This document shows, piece by piece, positions 17,389-27,446 of a DNA stretch of 64,000 nt. The first letter of the stretch is position 1. Each line of letters begins with the position of its first letter. Source of the stretch: Sulfurospirillum oryzae (GTDB taxonomy: Bacteria; Campylobacterota; Campylobacteria; Campylobacterales; Sulfurospirillaceae); assembly GCF_025770725.1 (NCBI RefSeq), contig NZ_JANZKZ010000006.1, forward strand, positions 1 through 64,000, in the 5' to 3' direction. A program made the position numbers and the translations under genes. A model generated the notes under the pieces. It was not told the DNA's origin, ran no database searches, and was given only the letters and a program-made list of their open reading frames with translations.

Positions 17389-20108
17389 ATCTAAGTGCTT
17401 ATTTAGCACTCGAAGCCAGTGCGGGAAGTGGAAAAACCTTTGCTCTCAGTGTTCGTTACCTCTCCCTTTTGTTTATGGGTGCGAATCCACAAAAGATCGT
17501 CGCACTCACCTTTACCAATAAATCTGCAGCAGAGATGAAAACGCGCATTTTTGAGACGCTTAAACACTTAGAAGAGAAAGATGAATTAGAGGCGATTTGC
17601 GTGCAAACGGGCAAGTCAAAAGAGACGTTACTCTTTGAGAAAGAGCGTGTCATGCAAACTTTGCTGCAAGCCGACATCAAGATCTCGACACTGGACTCTT
17701 TTTTCTCTTTGATTTTGCGCCATTTTGCGTTACATGTAGGGTTACAACCCGACTTCAAAGTGGGGCAAAATGGGCTTGATGAGGAGCTGGTGGAGCGTTT
17801 CATCAAAGGGTGCAAAAGCAAAAATCTCTACAATGCCCTAATCGCTTTTAGCATTAACGAAGATAAGAAGCTAAATGATCTTTTTAGCCTGCTAGATATG
17901 CTGTATCAGAAGAAATCAGAGCTTGACATTAGCACCTTAGATGAGGGACATTACCCATCCTTAAAACCGTGTTTGGATATTTTAGAGCACATCAGGGACT
18001 ATTTTGAGCAAAGTGGACTCTCCGCGCGTGGGCTTGCGACACTCAAAGCGGACACACTAAGCGATTTGCTTTCCAAGAAGTATTTGGAGCGTGAAGACTT
18101 TGGGTATTGGGACTATAAAAAGTATGCCAATGAGACAACCGATGCACTTTTGCGAGAACTCAAGCAGGCTTTAAATGTTTATGTCAATGCCAAGGAGGCA
18201 TACTTTTTAGGACAGCTGGGCAAACTCTTTGCCATTTACGATGAGAGTCTGCGAAGCTTAATGAGCGAGTATGGTGAGCTTCGTTTTGATGACGTGACCA
18301 ATCTGCTTTACACCCTTTTGCGTCAGGAAATTAGCAAAGATTTTCTCTATTTTCGCCTTGATGGGGTGATAGAGCACCTACTGATCGATGAGTTTCAAGA
18401 CACAAGCATTGTGCAGTATCAGATTCTTCTGCCACTCATTGAAGAGATACGCGCAGGGCAGGGCGTAAAAGATTTTAAAACACTCTTTTTTGTAGGTGAT
18501 GTGAAGCAGTCGATCTACCGATTTCGCGGTGGGGCTAAAGAGCTGTTTGGGTACGCTAAAAAGAGTTTGCACTTAGACGTGAATGCGCTCGATACGAATT
18601 ACCGCAGTACCGAGCAAGTTGTTAATTTTGTCAATGAAATCTTTACATGTAAAATCAAAGGCTATGAAGCGCAAAAGGTTGCCAAAGCCACGGGTGAGGG
18701 CTACATCAATGTGCGCATTGAAGAAATGATTGAGCCTTCTGTTTTAGAGGCGATTGCTTTGCTTCTAAAAGAGGGTGTTAAGCCCAAAGACATCGCACTT
18801 TTGGTGCATACGAACAAAGATGCCAAAGTCTTTAAAGCGTTGGTGCAAGAGCAGTTTCCCGCTTTTCATGTAAGACTTGAGGCGACCTTGAAACTCATTG
18901 AAGTGCGCTCCATAAAAGCCATCATTGCGTTGCTTAAATACCTCTATTTTGGCGATGAACTTTACAAAGCAGCGTTTCTAGCTCTTTGCGGCAAGACGTG
19001 GGATACACCGCTCTCTCGTAGCGGATGGGATTTAGACGCGACGCCACTCGTTTTGGTCGAAAAAATCATTAAAACCTATGGACTGTTTGATGGGAGTGCT
19101 GATCTGCTCAGTTTCTTAGAAGTTGCCAGTCGTTATGAAGAGATCGAGAGCTTTTTATTTGCGCTGGATGAATTGAGCGATGAAGCCAAAAGTGAAGATG
19201 TGGATGGTTTGCGTGTCCTCACCGTTCACAAGTCCAAGGGTTTGGAGTTTGAGCATGTCATCGTGTGTGATCGTTTGAGTCGCGACAACAATCGAAGCGA
19301 TACGATTTTATTTAGCTACGATGAGGTGGACATTAAAGGGCTTTATCTGACCATGGGTGGCAGAGAAGCCGTTGATGCGGTCTATGCCAAAGCTAAAGAG
19401 CAAGAGAGCGTTTTGATGTACGAAGACAGGCTCAATGCGCTGTATGTTGCCTTCACGAGAGCGAAGCGTTCACTCTTCGTCTGTGCCAAAGCGCAAAACA
19501 GTGCGTTTGAGATGCTGGAACTGAGTACAACAGAACGAGGCGTGATCGGCGTTTCTACCAAAGAGACACCGCTTATTCCAAGCACGATGAATGTCTATCA
19601 GCCTCAGCGTTATGGCGCGCAAGAGGTGGCAAGTGCGCCGGAAGTTGAGGGCGAGAGCGCTGAGATTGCTTCCATTACGTTTGGTATTGCACAGCACTAT
19701 TTGTTGGAGATGCTAGACAGTTTTGATGAATCTTCGCTAAAGAGAGCATACATCGCACTGCAAAACCGTTTTGCACCGCTTTTGGATGAGCCAACCTTGC
19801 AAGCGATCTATCAGCGTGGCGAAAAATTGATTACATGTAAAGCCTTTTTGGATTTGATCGAGGGGGCAAAAATCTATAAAGAGCAACCGCTTATTTACCA
19901 AAAAGAGCGTAAGCAGATCGATCTTTTGTTGGAATTTCCCGATCGCATTATTGTCATTGATTACAAAAGTTCGAAAAAGCAGAGTGCAAAACACCAAGCA
20001 CAAGTGAAGCTCTATCAAGACGCACTTTCTACGATTTATAATTTACCTGTGGAAGCGTATATTTGCTATTTACAAAACGATGGCGTTGAACTTGTCAAAA
20101 GCTTATAG
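17385..20108 (+). CDS. addA: AddA-type UvrD/RecB helicase-nuclease subunit
   Basis: 907 aa. Superfamily 1 helicase: Walker A EASAGSGKTFAL near the N-terminus, ALTFTNKSAAEMKTR, Walker B LLIDEFQDTS (about 333), GDVKQSIYRFRGG, VLTVHKSKGLEF and YVAFTRAKRSLF. The C-terminus has a RecB-family nuclease motif (VIDYKSSKKQ). Partner of AddB, with ATGA overlap. Two palindrome copies (18643, 19831), both read as Thr-Cys-Lys. Confidence 0.94.
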   Translation: MNLSAYLALEASAGSGKTFALSVRYLSLLFMGANPQKIVALTFTNKSAAEMKTRIFETLKHLEEKDELEAICVQTGKSKETLLFEKERVMQTLLQADIKISTLDSFFSLILRHFALHVGLQPDFKVGQNGLDEELVERFIKGCKSKNLYNALIAFSINEDKKLNDLFSLLDMLYQKKSELDISTLDEGHYPSLKPCLDILEHIRDYFEQSGLSARGLATLKADTLSDLLSKKYLEREDFGYWDYKKYANETTDALLRELKQALNVYVNAKEAYFLGQLGKLFAIYDESLRSLMSEYGELRFDDVTNLLYTLLRQEISKDFLYFRLDGVIEHLLIDEFQDTSIVQYQILLPLIEEIRAGQGVKDFKTLFFVGDVKQSIYRFRGGAKELFGYAKKSLHLDVNALDTNYRSTEQVVNFVNEIFTCKIKGYEAQKVAKATGEGYINVRIEEMIEPSVLEAIALLLKEGVKPKDIALLVHTNKDAKVFKALVQEQFPAFHVRLEATLKLIEVRSIKAIIALLKYLYFGDELYKAAFLALCGKTWDTPLSRSGWDLDATPLVLVEKIIKTYGLFDGSADLLSFLEVASRYEEIESFLFALDELSDEAKSEDVDGLRVLTVHKSKGLEFEHVIVCDRLSRDNNRSDTILFSYDEVDIKGLYLTMGGREAVDAVYAKAKEQESVLMYEDRLNALYVAFTRAKRSLFVCAKAQNSAFEMLELSTTERGVIGVSTKETPLIPSTMNVYQPQRYGAQEVASAPEVEGESAEIASITFGIAQHYLLEMLDSFDESSLKRAYIALQNRFAPLLDEPTLQAIYQRGEKLITCKAFLDLIEGAKIYKEQPLIYQKERKQIDLLLEFPDRIIVIDYKSSKKQSAKHQAQVKLYQDALSTIYNLPVEAYICYLQNDGVELVKSL

Positions 20109-20189
20109 TACACTTAATTTAAGTAGTATTTAAGTATATTTTGATTAAACTTGCACTTCGTTAAATAAATACGTCAAAGGTTATGACAG

Positions 20190-20618
20190 ATGAAAGCTAC
20201 ACAAGCGATTAAGCCAAGCGAAGTTAAACGCGACTGGATCGTAGTGGATGCTGCTGGTAAGAGATTTGGTAAAGTCCTTACAGAAGTAGCAACACTGCTC
20301 AGAGGCAAACATAAACCTTATTTTACTCCAAATGTTGATTGTGGCGATTTCGTTATCATCATCAATGCGGAAAAAGTAGAGTTTAGTGGAACAAAATTAG
20401 ACACAAAATTGTATCACAGACACACAGGATATTTCGGTGGCGTTAAAACTGAAAAATTGGGTGATCTTTTGAACAACAACCCAGCGAAATTGTACAGACT
20501 TGCGGTAAGAGGCATGTTACCTAAAACAAATCTTGCTAAAGAGATGATCAAAAAGCTAAAAGTATATGCCGGTAGTGAGCATCCACATACAGCGCAAGTT
20601 AAAGCAGAGGTAAAGTAA
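20190..20618 (+). CDS. rplM: 50S ribosomal protein L13
   Basis: 142 aa, full length; starts [21 protein letters not shown] and contains the [12 protein letters not shown] and AVRGMLPK signatures. The 81-nt AT-rich gap upstream holds the promoter. Followed 1 nt later by rpsI, the standard L13-S9 operon. Confidence 0.98.
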   Translation: MKATQAIKPSEVKRDWIVVDAAGKRFGKVLTEVATLLRGKHKPYFTPNVDCGDFVIIINAEKVEFSGTKLDTKLYHRHTGYFGGVKTEKLGDLLNNNPAKLYRLAVRGMLPKTNLAKEMIKKLKVYAGSEHPHTAQVKAEVK

Positions 20619-20619
20619 T

Positions 20620-21012
20620 ATGGCAAAAGTATACGCAACTGGTAAAAGAAAAACAGCTATCGCTAAAGTATGGGTAAGCGCACCTGGTAAAGGTTCAATC
20701 ACTGTTAATGGTATTGACTTTGAAGCGTGGCTTGGTGGTCATGAGACCATTAAAAAACGTGTTCGTCAACCACTTGCTCTTACAAAACAAGAGACAAGCT
20801 TTGACATCGTAGCTTCTACTCAAGGTGGCGGTTATTCAGCTCAAGCTGATGCTGTTCGTCACGGTATTTCTAAAGCGCTTGCAGCAATGGACGCTGACTT
20901 TAGAGCGATCCTTAAACCTTATGGTTTATTGACTCGTGACTCAAGAATTGTTGAGCGTAAAAAATACGGTCGCAAAAAAGCAAGAAGAAGTCCTCAGTTC
21001 TCAAAACGTTAA
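20620..21012 (+). CDS. rpsI: 30S ribosomal protein S9
   Basis: 130 aa, full length; [18 protein letters not shown] start, [15 protein letters not shown] middle and the conserved basic C-terminus ending SPQFSKR that reaches the P-site. Neither ribosomal gene contains the TTACATGTAA palindrome. Confidence 0.98.
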   Translation: MAKVYATGKRKTAIAKVWVSAPGKGSITVNGIDFEAWLGGHETIKKRVRQPLALTKQETSFDIVASTQGGGYSAQADAVRHGISKALAAMDADFRAILKPYGLLTRDSRIVERKKYGRKKARRSPQFSKR

Positions 21013-21022
21013 TCGTTTCTTT

Positions 21023-21073
21023 ACAAAAGTCTTTCGAGACTTTTGTACTTTATGCAAGGGATTTTCCCTTGCA
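21023..21073 (+). terminator. tandem hairpin terminators of rplM-rpsI
   Basis: First stem ACAAAAGTCT/AGACTTTTGT (21023-21032/21037-21046) with TTCG loop. Second stem TGCAAGGG/CCCTTGCA (21053-21060/21066-21073) followed by TTTCTCTCC. Confidence 0.85.
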
Positions 21074-21159
21074 TTTCTCTCCTTCAATCTTTCAAAAACT
21101 TTAATTTCAAAAAGAGTATTATTTAAAACATCAATATATGTTCACCAATAAGGGTAATG

Positions 21160-22719
21160 ATGTTACTTCGATACAGTATTTTTATCTTCGTATTATGTTC
21201 ACTTTTTGCAAGTGATACCCCAAATAGTGTTTCTGCTGAAAAGCTTATTGCTGCACATGAGAAAGCGTTGCAAGAGTATGCTCGCACAGAGGAAACTTAT
21301 GCTTACAATCGTTTACGCAATACTATTAAAGTGTTAGAACCGTTTGATTTACTGCATATTCAAAGACCTGAAAATCTTTCGTCGAAACGATTTGCACACA
21401 TTTTGAATGATTATGCTTTTTTTCTGGTAAAAAAAATTGAGCGCTCAGAAAATAGATTAAGTGAAATTTCTCATTCTGAATATCGAAGTTATCTTATACA
21501 GACAGGACAGTATGACGAAGCGATAGCCCTTTACCAAAGAGCAATTGCGGAAGATCCATTGCGTGCTATTGTCTATCTCAATCTCGCCGATACATTGCGT
21601 AAAAAACTCTCAACTCTCAATACCTATCAAGAAAAGGTAGAACTTACAAAGGAGGTTAAAAAAGCCTATCTTGAGTATAAAAAACTGAGTCAAAAAACGA
21701 CTCCTTGGATAGATGATTTTTTACATTTTAATCTTGTTGATACTCCTCCTCACGATATTTGTGAGTATATAGTAGATTATGCCAACAAAGGACGGCTTAA
21801 AGAGGTATATGGAAGTGGGAGATCGGTAGAAAAAGAAGATGGCAATGGCTTTTTTCAAGTTGAAATTGCACTTATAGGAAGCTTCGGATTTGAAGATGCA
21901 TATTTTTTCGATAAAGCAATCGATAAAGAAATATCTATAGGTACCGAAATCTTAGATTTTCAAAATTCTCATTCAAATAATATCAATCCTGTCCCTTTTT
22001 ATGACCAGCAGTATCTGCTCTTTTCCGCTGATGGGGAATTTGTGGATAGTGTATTTCCTATAGGAAAGAGATATCAAGGAGCAAAGAAATGTATTTTTAA
22101 AAATGAAATTTCGTATAAATTTTCTTCTCAATCAGATCCTGTTTTATGTCCATTGCTTGAAACAGACAAGCACCCACCTTTTATTGAATTTAAGGAAGAA
22201 AAGTTTTCTCAAGGAGTATTGAGGATTCCTTCGAAAAAACAAGTAAATAATGTAAAGGAAATTACCTATGAAACAATTGCACTTGAAGATTCTATAAAAG
22301 TTGCAAGAATAGATATTTTCAACAATGGAACAGAAGAGATCGTGCATGAAAAATCAGCCACGCATTGGTTAAAAAATATGAAGTATAGAATTTTTAGTAT
22401 ATTGGATGCAAAGCATCACTATAGAGAGAGTTGTACAACTAAAGAGGCTATTTTATTGTATGAAATGGAAAACATATATGTTGAATCAGATAAATCAGGA
22501 GAGTGTAGCTTTATAATGCCTCCTTATTATTTAGGCAATGATACGGGGTGGTTTATATATAATGGAATTACATATTATGAGACAAAATTTCCTAAAAATA
22601 TTCCTTTGTCTAAGCAACATGAATTTTTCAATGTTGCCTATATCAAGGACGGGCAAGTCCATAAAGCATGTGAAGCTGTGTTTGATAAAAAAGTTAAAAT
22701 CATCGATAATCCTAAATAA
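21160..22719 (+). CDS. exported TPR-containing protein of unknown function
   Basis: 519 aa from ATG 21160 (AAGGG 5 nt upstream; ATG 21157 is too close). Signal peptide (about 1-17, LRYSIFIFVLCSLFAS), helical N-terminal half with one clear TPR (GQYDEAIALYQRAIAEDP, about 120-137), and a mainly beta C-terminal half with many scattered cysteines. The gene is AT-rich and its codon use looks unlike its ribosomal-gene neighbours. I recognise no family for the C-terminal half. It is the first gene of the block that interrupts Campylobacter-like synteny. Confidence 0.8.
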   Translation: MLLRYSIFIFVLCSLFASDTPNSVSAEKLIAAHEKALQEYARTEETYAYNRLRNTIKVLEPFDLLHIQRPENLSSKRFAHILNDYAFFLVKKIERSENRLSEISHSEYRSYLIQTGQYDEAIALYQRAIAEDPLRAIVYLNLADTLRKKLSTLNTYQEKVELTKEVKKAYLEYKKLSQKTTPWIDDFLHFNLVDTPPHDICEYIVDYANKGRLKEVYGSGRSVEKEDGNGFFQVEIALIGSFGFEDAYFFDKAIDKEISIGTEILDFQNSHSNNINPVPFYDQQYLLFSADGEFVDSVFPIGKRYQGAKKCIFKNEISYKFSSQSDPVLCPLLETDKHPPFIEFKEEKFSQGVLRIPSKKQVNNVKEITYETIALEDSIKVARIDIFNNGTEEIVHEKSATHWLKNMKYRIFSILDAKHHYRESCTTKEAILLYEMENIYVESDKSGECSFIMPPYYLGNDTGWFIYNGITYYETKFPKNIPLSKQHEFFNVAYIKDGQVHKACEAVFDKKVKIIDNPK

Positions 22720-22725
22720 TATAAA

Positions 22726-22752
22726 AGGGAAGAATAGATGTTACTCTTCCCT
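22726..22752 (-). terminator. terminator for the 94-aa minus-strand gene
   Basis: AGGGAAGA (22726-22733) pairs with TCTTCCCT (22745-22752). On the minus strand it is followed by TTTTATA, and it overlaps the stop codon of the 22751-23035 gene. Confidence 0.65.
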
Positions 22753-23035
22753 AATAACTCGCCAATTCTTGAATCAATACTTTCACTTCGTCTTTATCAA
22801 AAAAGAGATTGAACTCTAACTCTTTGGCAAACACTTTAAGTAACGCAATTTTTTTCGTTTGGCGCTCATCATGGTTTTCGATGTCTGAAAGTTCGGTATT
22901 AAGTCTCTCAAGGAAGTTTTGGCGTATCTCTTCTTGTTTTTGTTCTTTTGATTTTGGCTGCTTTTTAGGTTTTAGCACCAGAAATAAAAAGCCAAGGAGA
23001 ATGAGTATGGCAAAAATGGTGAAGAAAATTTCCAC
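22751..23035 (-). CDS. small membrane-anchored hypothetical protein
   Basis: 94 aa from GTG 23035: one N-terminal helix (about 2-22, EIFFTIFAILILLGFLFLVL) and a charged cytoplasmic helical tail. AAAGG 6 nt before the GTG is the arm of a TTACATGTAA palindrome (23045-23054). Unknown function; divergent from purT. Confidence 0.65.
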   Translation of the reverse strand: MEIFFTIFAILILLGFLFLVLKPKKQPKSKEQKQEEIRQNFLERLNTELSDIENHDERQTKKIALLKVFAKELEFNLFFDKDEVKVLIQELASY

Positions 23036-23166
23036 AAAAAACCTTTACATGTAAATAGGGTTGATGTGAAAGTATATCGAACCAAGAGCTATAAAATTTT
23101 AAATTTCTTTCATTTCTTAAACCACTTTTGTGTAAAATCTCTTAAACTAACACAAAGAGGAATCCC

Positions 23167-24327
23167 ATGCACTTTACAACTCCCCTTAAAAGCAACAGCA
23201 CCAAAATCATGCTCATTGGCAGTGGCGAACTCGGCAAAGAAGTCGTCATCGAAGCAACACGTTTAGGCATCGAAACTGTAGCGGTGGACTCTTATCCACA
23301 AGCACCCGCGCACCTCGTTGCCAATAAAAGCTATGTGATCAATATGAAAAACAAAGAGGAACTTTTAGAGGTGATTCGCCGTGAAAAGCCAACGTTCATC
23401 TTGCCTGAGGTTGAAGCACTCAGCATTGATGCGCTCATTGAAGCGGAGAAAGAGGGTTTTTGTGTGATTCCTAATGCGGATGCAGTTAAAAAGACGATGA
23501 ACCGTAAAAACATTCGCGAGTTTGCAGCAGAGAAACTAGGGCTTAAAACCAGTGGATACGTTTTTGTTAAAACACTTGAAGAGCTAAGAGAAGCAACTAA
23601 AAAGCTGGGCATTCCTTGTGTTGTCAAACCTGTTATGAGCTCATCTGGGCATGGACAAAGTGTCATCCGAAGTGAGGCGGACATCCAAAAGTCATGGGAG
23701 ATCGCCAAAGAAGCCAGAGGTGACGCGAGCGAGCTCATCGTGGAAGAGTTTGTGCCATTTGACTATGAGATCACGCTTCTCACCGTTCGCAATGGCAAGG
23801 AGACGGTCTTTTGTGAGCCTATCGGGCATATCCAAGAAAACGGTGACTATGTTTTGAGTTGGCAGCCAGTACCGATGAAACCTGAAGTGTTAGCCAAAGC
23901 GCAAGTCATGGCAAAAACGGTGACGGATGGTTTGGGTGGCCGTGGACTTTTTGGCGTTGAATTTTTTGTGAAAAATGATGAAGTGTACTTTAGCGAACTG
24001 AGTCCTCGTCCACACGACACAGGCATGGTCACGATGATCACACAGAGCCAGAGCGAATTTGCGTTACATGTAAGAGCCGTTCTTGGCTTGCCACTGGACT
24101 TTACCTTTTACGGAGCGGGTGCGAGTGGAGCGTTTAAGAGCTTGAGCGAAGAGCATGTTCCAACACTAACCATTCCAGAGAGTGCCTTTTCCAAAAACTC
24201 TTTTGTGCGTGTTTTTGGAAAACCTGTGAGTCATGTGGGACGTCGTATGGCGGTTGCTCTTGTTTTAGATGAAGTGGAAGCGGCAAAGAAAAAAGCGAAA
24301 GAGATTGTCTCAGCGATTATCGGATAA
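23167..24327 (+). CDS. purT: formate-dependent GAR transformylase 2
   Basis: 386 aa, ATP-grasp enzyme making N-formyl-GAR from formate, ATP and GAR in purine synthesis. [16 protein letters not shown] nucleotide-binding start, [18 protein letters not shown] loop, [24 protein letters not shown] metal/ATP site and the C-terminal GRRMAVAL are intact. AGAGGAAT upstream of the ATG. Contains one palindrome (LHVR). Confidence 0.97.
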   Translation: MHFTTPLKSNSTKIMLIGSGELGKEVVIEATRLGIETVAVDSYPQAPAHLVANKSYVINMKNKEELLEVIRREKPTFILPEVEALSIDALIEAEKEGFCVIPNADAVKKTMNRKNIREFAAEKLGLKTSGYVFVKTLEELREATKKLGIPCVVKPVMSSSGHGQSVIRSEADIQKSWEIAKEARGDASELIVEEFVPFDYEITLLTVRNGKETVFCEPIGHIQENGDYVLSWQPVPMKPEVLAKAQVMAKTVTDGLGGRGLFGVEFFVKNDEVYFSELSPRPHDTGMVTMITQSQSEFALHVRAVLGLPLDFTFYGAGASGAFKSLSEEHVPTLTIPESAFSKNSFVRVFGKPVSHVGRRMAVALVLDEVEAAKKKAKEIVSAIIG

Positions 24328-24336
24328 CGATTAAGT

Positions 24337-24642
24337 TTATTCCTTTGTGATACACGAAGGAAGATTTTTGGGCGCTTTGAAGCGTAGCTGTTTGTTAACA
24401 TTCATGCGCCCATAGACCACTTCAATATCAGAAGCGGTGATGCCGAACTCTTTAGCAAGAAAACGCACCATGTGATCTGTCGCTTTGCCCGCTACAGGTG
24501 CGGCGGTGACACTAATTTTGAGTTGGTTCCCTTTGACTTTGCCTATGGCGTCACGTTTTGCACTGGGTGTTCCAAGGATATTTAAAACGAGAATATCGCC
24601 TTCCCATGCGTAAAATATGTGAGCAAGTTTTTGGGCTTTCAT
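24337..24642 (-). CDS. DUF167 (YggU) family protein
   Basis: 101 aa from ATG 24642 (MKAQKLAHIFYAWEGD), with AAAGGAA 5-6 nt upstream; an in-frame ATG at 24705 adds an unlikely leader. Core motifs VTAAPVAGKATDHMVRFLAKEFG and GRMNVNKQLRF match the small soluble DUF167 fold. Function unknown. Convergent with purT with a 9-nt gap. Confidence 0.88.
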   Translation of the reverse strand: MKAQKLAHIFYAWEGDILVLNILGTPSAKRDAIGKVKGNQLKISVTAAPVAGKATDHMVRFLAKEFGITASDIEVVYGRMNVNKQLRFKAPKNLPSCITKE

Positions 24643-24730
24643 GAATTTCCTTTGGTAGTACTGGCAGTATTTTTTGAGAGAGATCATCATACAAAAAGCA
24701 TCCAAAGTTAAAAATTAAAGAGGAATGATG

Positions 24731-25195
24731 ATGCGTAAAATTCTTATCAGCGCATGTTTAATTGGCGAAAATGTCAAATACGATGGCGGCAATAACGCTT
24801 TACATGTAAAGATTCTTGAGCAGTGGAAGCAGGAGGGGCTTTTAGTGCCTCTATGCCCTGAAGTGCTTGGAGGTCTTGGTGTTCCTAGACCTGCGTGCGA
24901 AGTGATTGAAGGAACCAATAGAGTCGTTTGCAAAAGTGGTGAAGATGTCAGTATCGCTTTTGCCAAAGGTGCGACAGAGAGTTTGCGTATGGCACAAGAA
25001 GAGGGCGTTTGCATGGCGATCTTGAAAGCCAGAAGCCCATCGTGTGGCAAAGACATCATCTACGATGGCACGTTTACGAGCACACGAGTCAATGATTCTG
25101 GGATTACATGTAAGCTTTTACAAGAGAGCGGCATTCCTGTTTTTAGCGAAGAGGAGTTGGCGTTAGCCGAAGCCTTTTGGAGGCAAAAAGGGTAA
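24731..25195 (+). CDS. DUF523 family protein
   Basis: 154 aa. Of three consecutive ATGs (24725, 24728, 24731) the last has the best distance from AAAGAGGA. Motifs ISACLIGENVKYDGGNN, PLCPEVLGGLGVPRP and KARSPSCGKD are diagnostic of DUF523; the conserved cysteines suggest a thiol or metal centre. Function not established. Two palindromes lie within (24800 LHVK, 25104 ITCK). Confidence 0.9.
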   Translation: MRKILISACLIGENVKYDGGNNALHVKILEQWKQEGLLVPLCPEVLGGLGVPRPACEVIEGTNRVVCKSGEDVSIAFAKGATESLRMAQEEGVCMAILKARSPSCGKDIIYDGTFTSTRVNDSGITCKLLQESGIPVFSEEELALAEAFWRQKG

Positions 25196-25208
25196 ATGCC
25201 CTTTTTGC
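25183..25208. terminator. bidirectional terminator, DUF523 / alcohol dehydrogenase
   Basis: Perfect 10-bp stem GCAAAAAGGG (25183-25192) / CCCTTTTTGC (25199-25208), 6-nt loop, then TTTT. It spans the DUF523 stop between two convergent genes. Confidence 0.85.
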
Positions 25209-25217
25209 TTTTAGAAG

Positions 25218-26363
25218 TTATGCGTTGTGTAAAATTTCTTTGATGACTTTTTGAGTATAAAGTTTACTTACGCCTTCTCTGATGGCAGATTGTGCGGCAT
25301 TGGAAGCGATAGCCGTAATTGAATCAGCACTGATAGCAGCATCGGCTAAACTGACAGGTGCGCCAATTTTGGCAAACCATTTTTTGAGTTCAACAATTCC
25401 TTCTTCCGCGCTCTTCTTTCCAAAGATTTTTTCTGCAAAACGTTTAAATTGAGCAGGATTTTGCGTGTGAAACCACTTCATCCATGCAGGAATGACGATA
25501 GCCAGACCCGCACCGTGCGCTATGTTGAAAAGTGCTGAAATCGAGTGCTCAATCATGTGATTTGGAAAACCCGTAAGGTTGGTTCCAGCCGTCGTCGAGC
25601 CATTAAGTGCTTGTGTCGCCGCCCATGTAAACTCAGCCCTTGCATCATAATCTTCAGGATTTTTGAGCAAAATCTCAGTCGTCTCCATAACGGTTTGAAT
25701 GATACCCTCAACCATGCGTGATTGAAAATGCGGTTGCTCTACTGCTGTAAAATAGCCCTCAATAACGTGAGCGATGATGTCAACGGCAGAGTACGCCAAG
25801 TAGTCGTTTGGTACGCTTTTGGTGAGCTCTGGGTTGAGAATAGAAAGACGTGGATAGATGTGTTCAGAGTAGATATGATACTTTTGCGCCGTCGCATCAT
25901 TGGTTACAACCGCATAACCGTTCATCTCACTACCCGTGGCGGCTAACGTCATGATGGCATAGATGGGTAACGCTTTCTCAATCGTTGCTTTGCCAACAAA
26001 AAAGTCCCAAACATCATTACCATGTAAAGCTCCAACGGCGATGGTTTTAGCGCTATCAAGCACAGATCCTCCACCCACGGCAAGGATGGCTTGCACCTTC
26101 TCTTTTTTAGCCAAAGCAATACCTTCGTTGACTTTGGTGAGTTTTGGATTGCTCACGATGCCTGAAAGCTCAACCCAAGCGATACCTTTTGCTTTAAGTG
26201 AAGCGGTAACTTTCTCATAAAGACCATCGCTTTTGATGCGTTCACTACCGTAGCAGAGCAACACTTTTGTGATATTTTCTCTTGCAATCTCAGCGCCAAT
26301 AAGATTCTCTTTTCCTTTTCCAAACTCGATTTTTGTGGGGTTGTGATAGGTAAAATCAACCAT
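25218..26363 (-). CDS. iron-containing alcohol dehydrogenase (YqhD/BDH type)
   Basis: 381 aa. Group III metal-dependent dehydrogenase of the butanol dehydrogenase/YqhD branch, which reduces aldehydes with NAD(P)H. FTYHNPTKIEFGKG start, GGGSVLDSAK cofactor loop (about 97), and metal ligands D/H in VDIIAHVIE, HMIEH and NIAHGAGL. It is divergent from an AraC regulator, the same arrangement as E. coli yqhD-yqhC. An aldehyde-detoxifying role is an inference. Confidence 0.92.
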   Translation of the reverse strand: MVDFTYHNPTKIEFGKGKENLIGAEIARENITKVLLCYGSERIKSDGLYEKVTASLKAKGIAWVELSGIVSNPKLTKVNEGIALAKKEKVQAILAVGGGSVLDSAKTIAVGALHGNDVWDFFVGKATIEKALPIYAIMTLAATGSEMNGYAVVTNDATAQKYHIYSEHIYPRLSILNPELTKSVPNDYLAYSAVDIIAHVIEGYFTAVEQPHFQSRMVEGIIQTVMETTEILLKNPEDYDARAEFTWAATQALNGSTTAGTNLTGFPNHMIEHSISALFNIAHGAGLAIVIPAWMKWFHTQNPAQFKRFAEKIFGKKSAEEGIVELKKWFAKIGAPVSLADAAISADSITAIASNAAQSAIREGVSKLYTQKVIKEILHNA

Positions 26364-26383
26364 ACGTTCTCCTTTTATTTTCT

Positions 26384-26475
26384 ATGCGATATTATAGGCT
26401 GAAAGAGTCAACAAGTGGTAGAACATTTTCGCATAGTTCTTGCCTATTCCTCCAAATTTGTTTATAATACGCCAA
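26384..26475. promoter_or_regulatory. divergent promoters, alcohol dehydrogenase / AraC
   Basis: Plus strand TATAAT at 26463-26468 for the regulator. Minus strand TATAAT (ATTATA at 26391-26396) for the dehydrogenase, which has AAAGGAGAA before its ATG. An AraC operator is expected between them; I see no clear repeat. Confidence 0.55.
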
Positions 26476-26497
26476 AATGACCGAATAAGAGAGATAA

Positions 26498-27418
26498 ATG
26501 AGTATGTCCAATGAACGCCTTAGTATGCAACAAGATGAACTTGTACAGATTATTGAAAAACACGCACCAAAAATGGGTGGAAGCGCTACTTCTATTCCTT
26601 TTCTACGCTTTTTTTGTACCACAACACCCTCGGAGTTTTTACATACACTCTATGAGCCTTCTTTGTGCCTTATTGCTCAAGGCTCCAAAGCGGTGGGCTT
26701 GGGAGAAGAACTTTTTTCGTATGACAAAAACGCTTACCTTATTTCCTCAGTACATCTTCCTGCGCGGGTACAAATTCAAGAGGCATCGCCTGAAAAACCT
26801 TATTTGTCGTTGCAACTCACTTTTTCAATGGATCAGATATTAGAGATTTTTAAAGAGTTTGACCAAGAGGAAGATAAAGGAGTGAGCCAGCCACAATGCG
26901 GGCTTTACTTTGGCGAAAACTCTTCTTTGTTGCTTGACCCCATACTGCGGCTTGTGCGTTTACTTGAAAATCCTAAAGACATCAACATCCTCGCTCCGAT
27001 GATCACGCGTGAAATTCTTTACCGCATCGTACAAGATAAAGGTGGAGCGATTATACGACAATTTGCAAAAAATGGTAGTCTCGCACAGCGTGTCTCACGA
27101 GCCATTACGATGATCAAAGAGGATTTTGCAGAACCTTTGCGTATTGAGACATTGGCGCAAAAGATTGGGATGAGTTCTTCATCACTGCATTATCATTTTA
27201 AACGGGTAACGACGATGAGCCCTTTGCAGTTTCAAAAATCCCTGCGTTTACAAGAGGCTCGAAGACTACTAATGGTCGAAGAGATGGAAGCGAGTCATGT
27301 GGCGTTCCAAGTAGGCTATGAAAGCCCTTCACAGTTTAGCCGCGAATACGCACGTCTTTTTGGGCTGCCTCCGATACGGGATATCAAGCGCATCCGTGAA
27401 GCATTTGAGTCTGCGTAA
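26498..27418 (+). CDS. AraC-family regulator (YqhC-like arrangement)
   Basis: 306 aa. N-terminal AraC_N/cupin sensor (about 20-200, SLCLIAQGSKAVGLG, YLISSVHLPARVQI) and a C-terminal double helix-turn-helix (about 205-300, LRIETLAQKIGMSSSSLHYHFKRVTTMSPLQFQKSLRLQEARRLL, interrupted reading shows both helices). Likely controls the divergent dehydrogenase. ATG 26504 is an alternative start. Confidence 0.9.
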   Translation: MSMSNERLSMQQDELVQIIEKHAPKMGGSATSIPFLRFFCTTTPSEFLHTLYEPSLCLIAQGSKAVGLGEELFSYDKNAYLISSVHLPARVQIQEASPEKPYLSLQLTFSMDQILEIFKEFDQEEDKGVSQPQCGLYFGENSSLLLDPILRLVRLLENPKDINILAPMITREILYRIVQDKGGAIIRQFAKNGSLAQRVSRAITMIKEDFAEPLRIETLAQKIGMSSSSLHYHFKRVTTMSPLQFQKSLRLQEARRLLMVEEMEASHVAFQVGYESPSQFSREYARLFGLPPIRDIKRIREAFESA

Positions 27419-27434
27419 AAGAGACTTTAAATCT

Positions 27435-27444
27435 TTACATGTAA
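27435..27444. repeat. TTACATGTAA palindrome between convergent genes
   Basis: Extended 14-nt palindrome CTTTACATGTAAAG in the 28-nt gap between the AraC and transglutaminase stops, so it is not part of a promoter here. Confidence 0.9.
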
Positions 27445-27446
27445 AG

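Noticed and set aside
15040-20108. TTACATGTAA as the Chi site of AddAB
   Set aside because: Six copies in addAB are suggestive, but known Chi sites are non-palindromic and strand-biased; a symmetrical site cannot give direction.
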